From: Isotricha intestinalis
Taxonomy: Eukaryota; Ciliophora; Litostomatea; Vestibuliferida; Isotrichidae
Direction: 5' to 3'
Assembly (NCBI GenBank): GCA_023807065.1
Contig: JAJJLU010003871.1
Location: forward strand, 1-26,343
Length of the DNA stretch: 26,343 bases
The translations under genes and the position numbers were made by a program. The notes below the pieces were generated by a model. The model had not been told where the DNA came from, did not search any database, and was given only the letters and a program-made list of their open reading frames with translations. Shown in pieces: positions 8,453 through 16,900 of the stretch. Within the stretch, counting starts at the first letter, position 1. Every line of letters starts with the position of its first letter.

Positions 8453-10972
8453 ATGGGAAATGAAGCAAATTCAAAATCAAAAGACTTTAATTTTCTCCCG
8501 GATTACATAACATTTGAAACATTACATGAATATGTGGGAATAGAAGATTTAAATTTATTTAAAAATTATCTTCATAATATTTTTATGGACATATCAATAT
8601 ATGATGAAAAACACAATAAAAAATTAATAAATAAAATAAGTTTTTATGATTATATGAAATTACCTATATTTATTGCAGAAAAACTTTTTAATTCCTTTGA
8701 TCGAGATAATGATAATAATTTAGAAGAAAAAGACTTTATAAATAATTTAATTAAATTATATTGTGGCACATTTTATCAAACTACAGAAATAATATTTAAT
8801 TTATTAGATTATGATAAAGATGGTCAAATTCAAAAAGATGATGTTACTATAATGTTAAGTTTTTTACCTTTATCAAATAATGAATACGATAATAATGAAA
8901 TATATGAAGAAAAACAAAGAAATTCTAGAAAAGAAATTAATGAAATTATTAATAAAACTTTTTCTAAATATAATGGAATATTAAAATTTAATCAATTTGT
9001 TGATGTTGTTAAAAATAAAAAAAGTGATGTTTATTTAGAATTAATTTGTTATTTTTATCAAATGAAACCTTTTACAAAAGAAAACATTATTTTAGTTAAG
9101 GATAATAATAATGAAGATGAATATAAAAATTTAAAATATAATAATAATAATAATTTTAATAATGAGAATCACAAAGAAGAAAATCAGATTAAAATTAAAT
9201 TATCAAAAAAAAAAAGTGGATTAAGTCCTGCAGAAACTTTTTTAAAGCATAATTCTTTTGAAAGAAATAATATTAATAAAAAAAATTATAATTATAATAT
9301 TAAAAAAGCAAATGTACACAATGCAGTTGATGTGGTTAGATTATGTAATGAAAATATAATTTCAGAATCTTTTGAGAAGAAAGATAAATCTAATATAAAT
9401 TATAAAGATTGTATTTCTCATAAAAGAGAAAATTATTCTTCTCCTTCAAAATATTTATTGGAAGAACAAAAAATAAGACCAATGACTTCTCATTTTACAA
9501 TAAAAGAAATTTTAAATCCTATCAATGAAGAAAAAGAAAATGATTATTCAGATAATAAATTCAATAATAATAATAATAATAATAACAACAATAATAATAA
9601 TAATAATAATATTAATAATAATCAAAAGATAAATAAAAATTACTCTCCAAACAAATATAAAAGTATTAATAAAAACTTATATAAAATATGTTTATATAAA
9701 AAATTTTCAATTGATACTACATTAAAAGAAGAAGAAGAAGAAAATAAAAAAAATAATAAAAGTTACGATAGTAACAGTAATAATAATATTTATAATTATT
9801 TATCATATGAAAAAACAGAAAATAAAACAAAAATAAAATATGAAAACTGGATATATAAAATATTAGAAAACAATAAAATCCGTAAATTTTATTTAGTAAT
9901 ATCAAACAAAGATATATATTATTATGATGACGAATCAAAAAATAAATTTATAGGAATGCATCATTTAAGTGGTTGTTTAATAAAAGAGCCTTCAGAAAAA
10001 GAATATATAGAAATAGAAAAAACAAAATTTTACTCTTTTTCAATAACATTTAATAACAAATCAAAAACTCGAATATATTATTCTCCCAATTTAGAAATAG
10101 CTCAAAAATTTAATGAAACGTTTAAGAAAGTAATAGGATATATAAAATTTAATGATTATTATGAAATTCAAGAAATGATAGGAAAAGGTAAATTTGGTGT
10201 AGTAAATTTAGGAATCCATAAAAAAACAGGAAAAAAGGTGGCAATAAAAATAATAAATAAGTCTTCCTTAATAACAGAAGAAGATAAAGAATTAGTAAAG
10301 AGTGAAATAGACATAATGAAATTATGTCATCATCCAAACATAGTTAAATTATTGGATCATTTTGAAAACAGTGAATTTATATATATAGTAATGGAATATT
10401 TATCAGGAGGAACATTAAATCAATATATTAAAAAACATTATTTTAATTTTTCAGAAAGTCAAACTGCAAATATAATAAAACAAATAGCAAATGGTATTAA
10501 ATATTTACATAATTATGGTATTGTTCATAGAGATTTAAAAACAGATAATATAATGTTGACAAAAAATAATGATAATGGAATAATTAAAATTATGGATTTT
10601 GGCTTAAGTAAAATAGTAGGTCCAAAAGAAGGTTTAATTGAAGGTTATGGTACATTAAGTTATGTTGCTCCTGAAGTTTTAATGAGAGAACCTTATAATA
10701 AAGAAATTGATATTTGGAGTTTAGGAATTATATTATATTTTATGTTATGTGGACATTTCCCTTTTCAAGGAAATAAAGAAACTATTATTGCCAAAAATAT
10801 AGTTTATCAACCTGTAAATTTTGATGATGAAGAATGGGAAAATAGAAGTAAAAAAGTTATTGACTTAATAGAAAGAAGTTTAGAAAAAAAACCTAGTAAA
10901 AGAATTAGTATTGATGAATTTTTGAAACATCCTTGGTTTAAGAAAAATGTTAAACAAAAATTATCACTTTAG
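8453..10972 (+). CDS. Calcium-dependent protein kinase, CDPK7-like (EF-EF-PH-kinase)
   Basis: 839 residues. Two EF-hand loops with intact acidic ligands (D83-D94, DRDNDNNLEEKD; D119-D130, DYDKDGQIQKDD) are near the N-terminus. A long Asn-rich spacer with a poly-Asn run (about 371-390) follows, then a PH domain (about 460-563) and a C-terminal Ser/Thr kinase (about 571-831). The kinase looks active: GKGKFGVV (577-584), VAIK with K599, HRD at 692-694, DFG at 715-717, APE at 739-741. EF-hands before a PH domain before the kinase is the reverse of ordinary CDPKs and is the arrangement of Plasmodium and Toxoplasma CDPK7, a phosphoinositide-binding kinase of membrane traffic. The protein starts MGNEANS, so N-myristoylation is possible though position 6 is Asn. 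Calcium and phosphoinositides probably regulate it. Ends in TAG. Confidence 0.9.
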   Translation: MGNEANSKSKDFNFLPDYITFETLHEYVGIEDLNLFKNYLHNIFMDISIYDEKHNKKLINKISFYDYMKLPIFIAEKLFNSFDRDNDNNLEEKDFINNLIKLYCGTFYQTTEIIFNLLDYDKDGQIQKDDVTIMLSFLPLSNNEYDNNEIYEEKQRNSRKEINEIINKTFSKYNGILKFNQFVDVVKNKKSDVYLELICYFYQMKPFTKENIILVKDNNNEDEYKNLKYNNNNNFNNENHKEENQIKIKLSKKKSGLSPAETFLKHNSFERNNINKKNYNYNIKKANVHNAVDVVRLCNENIISESFEKKDKSNINYKDCISHKRENYSSPSKYLLEEQKIRPMTSHFTIKEILNPINEEKENDYSDNKFNNNNNNNNNNNNNNNNINNNQKINKNYSPNKYKSINKNLYKICLYKKFSIDTTLKEEEEENKKNNKSYDSNSNNNIYNYLSYEKTENKTKIKYENWIYKILENNKIRKFYLVISNKDIYYYDDESKNKFIGMHHLSGCLIKEPSEKEYIEIEKTKFYSFSITFNNKSKTRIYYSPNLEIAQKFNETFKKVIGYIKFNDYYEIQEMIGKGKFGVVNLGIHKKTGKKVAIKIINKSSLITEEDKELVKSEIDIMKLCHHPNIVKLLDHFENSEFIYIVMEYLSGGTLNQYIKKHYFNFSESQTANIIKQIANGIKYLHNYGIVHRDLKTDNIMLTKNNDNGIIKIMDFGLSKIVGPKEGLIEGYGTLSYVAPEVLMREPYNKEIDIWSLGIILYFMLCGHFPFQGNKETIIAKNIVYQPVNFDDEEWENRSKKVIDLIERSLEKKPSKRISIDEFLKHPWFKKNVKQKLSL
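9563..9622 (+). repeat. AAT/AAC triplet tract coding poly-Asn
   Basis: Nearly pure AAT codons with a few AAC and one ATT encode the Asn run of the CDPK spacer. The AAC interruptions keep Asn while breaking the DNA repeat. A length-variable microsatellite is expected here. Confidence 0.85.
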
Positions 10973-11790
10973 ATTTTTTTGTTTGATTTTTTTATTTTTA
11001 TATTAAATGGTATTCTAGGAATACCTGTTATATATATATTTTTGGTAATTAGTTTTTTTATGTTTGAATTTTTATAAATTTTTGAGGTGTGAGGTTAATA
11101 TTTTAAAATGATATTTTATTAAAAGAGTTTAAATTTATTAAATACTAAAATTACTTGTATATATTAATAAAGATAGACAATTAAATAAAAAACAAAATGT
11201 TGTATTTAACCTGATAATTAAAACAATCAAAAAATAAAAAAATGTATTTCAGATTTAAATAAAAAAAATAAAAAAAAATCTGGAATTGTAACTTAAAAAA
11301 AGAATATATGAATATTGAATTCAATAATATTAATGCTTCTATTATAAGATTATTTATTTTAATTAACTTTGATATATTTGAATTATGAAAAAAATATGAA
11401 TAATGGTTTTATTTAATTTATTTTTTTAAAAAGAAAAAGAAAAATAAAAGAAATTAGAAAATGAACATTAAAAATAAAAATTTAAATTTCATTTCAAAAA
11501 AATACGAATTAGTAAATAAAACAATAATATTTAAGAATTAAACATAAAGTAATAAATCAAGGAGATTTAATAATTTTTTAATCAAAATATTGAAATATTA
11601 ATATTGAAGATGCTAAAACAATGGATATAATAATAATGATATATCTTTCTTAAATAATATTAATGAAGAAAAATTTTTATTTTAATGCTCATATATTTAA
11701 TTTAAATTATTTATTAATTTTTTATTTTACATAAAGTTTCTTTTTATTTGGTTATATTATTTTTATTAAAATTTAAAATTTTTTTTTTAA
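10973..11790. other. Intergenic region with possible gene debris
   Basis: No intact gene is visible. A hairpin (11009-11025) lies just after the CDPK stop. CAGATTT and AAATCTG form an inverted repeat near 11250-11282 around an A-rich loop. Short open stretches (about 11307-11385, coding MNIEFNNINASIIRLFILIN; and 11461-11538, starting MNIKNKNLNF) read like protein but end quickly in stops. They may be remnants of an old gene, but I see no family motif. Confidence 0.35.
11009..11025. terminator. Hairpin just downstream of the CDPK stop
   Basis: GGTATTC, loop TAG, GAATACC: a 7-bp stem with a 3-nt loop, 37 bp after the stop codon and richer in G/C than its surroundings. It may be a 3'-UTR structure or 3'-end signal. 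Eukaryotic 3' ends are not normally set by hairpins, so the role is a guess. Confidence 0.3.
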
Positions 11791-13218
11791 ATGGGAAATA
11801 ATTTTACTAAAGAATGTTTAGTCAAATGTAATTGTGAAAATGAGACAAAAGAAAAAAAATTAGAAATAAATCCTTTGATTATTCCCAATCAAAATGAAAA
11901 ATTATCGAATTATAATAATAATTCTACATATTTCACTTCAAATGAATTAGCAATAACAAAAAATAAAAATATATATTTATCTCCAAAAAAGAATATTCAA
12001 AAGAAGAATAATTCATCTCAAAATTCAAAATTAAGTGATTCAAGTTTAAATGAAAAAAAAGATAAAGTAATATTATTTTTATCAAATAGATTAGGAAAAA
12101 GTTTTATGAATTTATTAAAAGAAATAAATTTTTCACTTAAAATTATAAAAAAAATAAATAAAATTAATACTACAAATTCTTTAAGTTCAGATTTTCAAAG
12201 TGATCAATCTGATTTTTTTAGTAATAGTTTAATTAGTATTTCTGCTTCTTCAAATAATAATAATATTAATAAAGGAAAGACTTGGAAAAAAAGTGATTTA
12301 ATCTATGAAAATTTATCTAAATTTAAAAATATCTTTTTTCTTCCTATTATTTCTTTAAATGGTCAAATTAAAAATTTTTTTGAAGTTTGTAAAAATGATT
12401 TTAATGATAATATTGTTTTTATTAATTTTTCTATGTATTTAAATTATTTTGATTCATTTTTTAATTATTTAGTAAATTTATTTTCAAATCTGAATTTTGA
12501 TAATTATTATAATGATACCTTTATTACTTTAATTAATAATATTGAAATTATTGAAAAAATTGGAGTTATTTTTTATCCAAGTGAAAATTACTGTTCTTTA
12601 TGTTTTATAAATATTAATAATAAAATATATGAAAAGTTTATTGGTAAAAAATATTTATTAGGTAATAATAGTGAAAGTAAAAATAAAACTTTCATTAAAG
12701 ATTCTTTAATCGTATATTTTTATTCTAAATTTTCGTATAATAATATTAAATATGAAATTACTTATAAAAATTTTAATTTGAATACAAAAGAAATTATAGA
12801 TTATTTACTTTCTTTTATTTCTAATATTAATTTAAAAGAAGAAAAAAAATATAATAAAATTATTGAAAATTTAAAAGAAGCTTATGAATTATATATGAAA
12901 AATATTCAGTTAATTCAATTAATATCAATAAATTTTAAAGAAGATAATTCAAAAAATTTAGAAATTAATGAAATAAAAATAAAAATGAAAACTAATCAAG
13001 AATTAATAATTAAAAGACATAATTCATACTCTATGAAAAATTTTAATAAATTAAATTTAAATAATAATAATTTAAATAATCATTCTTTTTCTAATAGCAA
13101 TAATTCAACGAATAATACAATTATAAAAATCAATTCAAATTTCACTAAAGTTAAATATATTATAATTATTGTAACTTCGAAAAAAATAAATGTTTCTTAT
13201 GAATATAGTTTTCTTTAA
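11791..13218 (+). CDS. Unknown protein with dual-acylation-type N-terminus
   Basis: 475 residues, not recognised. It begins MGNNFTKECLVKCNC: Gly2 with Thr6 fits the N-myristoylation pattern, and C9, C13 and C15 could be palmitoylated, so a membrane-attached cytosolic protein is likely. The N-terminal 180 residues and the C-terminal 70 are Asn/Ser/Lys-rich and probably disordered. The middle (about 180-380, from LSKFKNIFFLPIISLNGQIK) has alternating hydrophobic and aromatic residues typical of a folded domain. There are no membrane spans, kinase motifs or zinc clusters. It ends YEYSFL and TAA, followed at once by GTAAAA, the donor sequence seen in this window's introns, so a spliced isoform cannot be excluded. 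It is followed by a kinase pseudogene and may be a leftover partner of it; this is speculation. Confidence 0.6.
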   Translation: MGNNFTKECLVKCNCENETKEKKLEINPLIIPNQNEKLSNYNNNSTYFTSNELAITKNKNIYLSPKKNIQKKNNSSQNSKLSDSSLNEKKDKVILFLSNRLGKSFMNLLKEINFSLKIIKKINKINTTNSLSSDFQSDQSDFFSNSLISISASSNNNNINKGKTWKKSDLIYENLSKFKNIFFLPIISLNGQIKNFFEVCKNDFNDNIVFINFSMYLNYFDSFFNYLVNLFSNLNFDNYYNDTFITLINNIEIIEKIGVIFYPSENYCSLCFININNKIYEKFIGKKYLLGNNSESKNKTFIKDSLIVYFYSKFSYNNIKYEITYKNFNLNTKEIIDYLLSFISNINLKEEKKYNKIIENLKEAYELYMKNIQLIQLISINFKEDNSKNLEINEIKIKMKTNQELIIKRHNSYSMKNFNKLNLNNNNLNNHSFSNSNNSTNNTIIKINSNFTKVKYIIIIVTSKKINVSYEYSFL

Positions 13219-13957
13219 GTAAAAAAATTATAATTGTTTTTTTATAAATAAAAAATTAACAAACATTTCTTTATTTTTTGATTGATTTAATATAACAATT
13301 TCTAAATAAAATTTTTATCTTTTTTCTTTTCTCATATTTTTTTCATCTCATTTATAAACTATTTATAGAAAAATAAAAATTATTTTTAAATAAATATTAA
13401 ATAATAACATTAGAAAAATTATTTAAAAAAAAATATTTTAAATTGGATTTTTTGAAAATAGAAAACAAGGAAAGAGGAAATGATGTTGCTGTTAAAGTAT
13501 TTCATAAATAAAATTAAAAGGGATATATATATTCAAAGAGATAAAAAAAGTTTTGATTTATAAGAAATATTTTATATAATAATGGATTTATGTTCTTATA
13601 ATTTAGGGAATTATGATAAACAAGAGAAAAATAATATGAAATAAAAAGAAGTTTCAATTAATAATTTATATAAAATAATATTAATTGATAATAATATTCT
13701 TAGAGATTTAAAAACATTTAAAAATATTATAATATCATTAGATAAAATAGATAAATGTTTTATTAAAATATCAGATTATGTTACCAAACCAAGTAGAGCT
13801 CTATTTATAATAGTTCCTATATCAAATTAATTTTATTAAATTAAATTATTGAAAAAACACTTAAAAATATAAAATAATTATCTATATGACTATTAAATAT
13901 TTCAATAAATATTTTTAAATATTATATAAATATTATAAAAAGGGAATTATAAAAAAA
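13219..13957. other. Intergenic region containing a kinase remnant
   Basis: Apart from the decayed kinase at 13444-13830, nothing is visible. The last 130 bp before the next ATG are A/T-only runs typical of promoter and 5' leader in this genome. Confidence 0.5.
13444..13830 (+). pseudogene. Decayed protein kinase fragment
   Basis: Translated in the + direction, the stretch shows kinase landmarks in the right order. GNDVAVKVF (13476-13502) is the beta-3 strand with the catalytic Lys. After a frame change near 13500, EIFYIIMDLCSYNL (13564-13605) is the hinge. ILRDLKTFKNII (13696-13731) is the catalytic loop, having lost its His. FIKISDYVTK (13759-13788) stands where IKISDFG is expected, with DFG changed to DYV. 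In-frame TAA codons at 13561 and 13642, a frame shift, missing residues before the catalytic loop and no glycine loop show that it is dead. It ends at a TAA about 130 bp before the next gene. It is not a copy of the intact CDPK kinase: its hinge and loop residues differ. Could be a relic of a kinase family expanded in ciliates. Confidence 0.72.
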
Positions 13958-16900
13958 ATGAAATCAAGAACAAAAATAAAGGGATTTAACACTGAGCATC
14001 CAAAAACAAATATAAATAATTTAAATGATTCTTGGAAAAATAAATTTTATCAAATAAATTATTCTTCAAATAAAACCAATGAAATAAATAAATTTTCAAT
14101 AACAGCAAAAGATAAAAATATTACTTCTTCTTTTAATAATAATTCCACTAATTATTATAATGATAACGAAGATTTTATAATCATTAAAAATATGTGGCAA
14201 GATTTAGGAGTTACTGAAGATTATAAATTTGAATTTATTTGTTCTTTAAAAGATTTAAATGAAAATCAGAAAAAAGAATTATTAGGACAAGAAAAAAAAA
14301 ATTTAAAAAGATTTAGAGATTATTTATTGAAATTATCTAAAGAAATTACCAATAGGGAAAAAAATATTTTAACTTTAAAAAAATTTAATGAAATTTTAGA
14401 CATTTCTGTTCCAGAACAAAAAATAAATGAATCAATAATAAATGATATAATTAAAATAATTAAATTTATAAGAGTAAATTCAGTTAATTCAGTTCATTAT
14501 ATAATTAAAATAAGAGAAATATTATCTTCAAATAAAACAGAATGTGGAAAATTTGATATAGAAAAAATAAATAAAGCTTATTTATATGATAAAAATTATT
14601 TGATTAAAATGTCAGATGATTTAAATTTTTTAAAAAATTCAAACATAAAACAATTTATTTTTTTTGATAATGAACAAATTGATCCTTTTTTTTCTAATTG
14701 TTCAGATAATAATAATAATAATGATTTAAATAAAATTGTTATTCCAATTGATAATGAGTTAATGAAAGGAATTAAACAAGCAAAATATTATATTACTCAA
14801 GATTTATTTTTGAAAAAAATAAAAGATAAAAAAACTAATATTAATAGTTTTGCGAATTATGAATCTAATAAAAATTTATTTAAACCAAAAGTTTTAAAAG
14901 GACATAATTTCGGAGAGAGAAATTCTAAAAATAGAAGTTTTTTTATTAATCGAACTAATAGTCATTTACCAAAAATAAATAATAAAAAGCAAAATCAAGA
15001 TAATAATTTAATATATGATTATAAATTAATTTATAGAAAACAAAATTCATATTCTTCTAATAAAAATAGAACTAAGAATTCAAATGAATTAAATAATTTA
15101 TTTGCTTCAAATTATTCTTCGTTTAATAATACTAATATAAAAAAAGAAGATAACATATTTATTAAACCATATAATTATAAAATGAAAAATAAAAGTCAAA
15201 AAGTTATTAAAATAAAGAATGAAACAAATAATGAAATTTCTAGAGAAGAATTTATAAAGGCTTTAGATGATCTAGAACAACATTCTAAAAATGAAAAAAA
15301 AAATGAAATTGTATTTGAAAATAAAAAATTAAATGAAAATAGAATTGAAAACAATAATAAAAATAAAAAAGTAATTAATGTGAGATTAAACAATAATTCT
15401 CCATTTAATAAAAACAATAAACATAAAATTAATAAATTAAATATTAAGAAAGATAAAGAGAAAATTAATAAAATTTTTAAATATAATAATAAGATAATAA
15501 ATGATAAAAAAAGACAAAATAAAGAAATTGAAAATAATAAAAATAAAAATAATAAAGAAGATAATAAAACCGAAAAAGATAAACAAAATTCAGATAAAGA
15601 AAACAACAATAAAAAAATAAAAAATGAAAACATTAAAGACATAGAAACAAATGATAATAAAAGTTTGAAAGAAAATAATAATAATCAATTAATTGAGGAA
15701 GTTGAAAATAAGAAAAATTTAATAGAAGAAGAAAATAATATAAAATTAGAAGATGAAATTTATAAAAATTTAATAGAAGAAGAAAATAATAAAAAATTAG
15801 AAGATGAAATTTATAAAAATTTAATAGAAGAAGAAAACAATAAAAAATTAGAGAATGAAAATTTATTAAAAGAAAATAACAAAAGCTTCGGAAATAATAA
15901 TATTCAAGACTTAGAAAAAGATAGTATAATAGATGAAATTTTAGAAGAAGATAATATTAAAGACTTAAAAGAAAAAAATAAAAAAGAAGAAAAACATATA
16001 AAATTAGAAGAAGAAAAAAATGAAAAAATAGAAGAAAAAGAAAAAGATTTAAATTTAGAAGAAAAAGTAAAAGATTTAAATTTAGAAAAAGAAAAAGATT
16101 TAAATTTAGAAGAAGAAAAAGATATAAAAATAGAAGAAGAAAAAGATATTGAAATAAAAGAAGATAAAGATGTAAAAATAGAAGAAAAAAAAAATATTGA
16201 AATAAAAGAAGATAAAGATGTAAAAATAAAAGAAGAAAAAGATATTGAAATAAAAGAAGAAAAAGATAAAAAAATAGAAGAAAAAGAAAAAGATATAAAA
16301 ATAGAAGAAAAAGAAAAAGATATAAAAATAGAAGAAAAAGAAAAAGATATAAAAATAGAAGAAGAAAAAGATGAAAAAATAAAAGAAGAAAAAGATGAAA
16401 AAATAGAAGAAGAAAAAGATGAAACAATAAAAGGAGAAAAAGATGAAACAATAAAAGAAGAAAAAGATGAAAAAATAAAAGAAGAAAAAGATGAAAAAAT
16501 AAAAGAAGAAAAAGATAAAACAATAAAAGAAGAAAAAGATGAAACAATAAAAGAAGAAAAAGATGAAACAATAAAAGAAGAAAAAGAGCTAAATGAAGAA
16601 GAAAAAGAAAAAGATTTAAATTTAGAAGAAGAAAAAGCTATGGAAATAAAAGAAGAAAAAGAGGAAAAAAGAGAAAAAGAAAAAGAACTAAATATAGAAG
16701 AAAAAGAAAAAGATTTAAATTTAGAAGAAGAAAAAGCTATGGAAATAAAAGAAGAAAAAGAGGAAAAAATAGAAAAAGAAAAAGATGTAAAAATAGAAGA
16801 AGAAAAAGATTTAAAAATAGAAGAAGAAAAAGATATTGAAATAAAAGAAGATAAAGATGTAAAAATAGAAGAAGAAAAAGATGAAAAAATAGAAGAAGAA

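Noticed and set aside
13444..13830. TAA as a sense codon (Gln) in the kinase remnant
   Set aside because: Two TAA do fall where Gln would fit, but a frame shift, lost catalytic residues and deletions remain, and all intact genes use CAA for Gln and TAA as stop.
15196..15642. 148-codon minus-strand hydrophobic frame
   Set aside because: Shadow of the Asn/Lys-rich linker of the large plus-strand protein.
15957..16571. 204-codon minus-strand open frame rich in Leu/Phe, looking like a membrane protein
   Set aside because: It is the reverse complement of the Lys/Glu codon repeat; purine-only codons give stop-free Leu/Phe/Tyr codons on the other strand.
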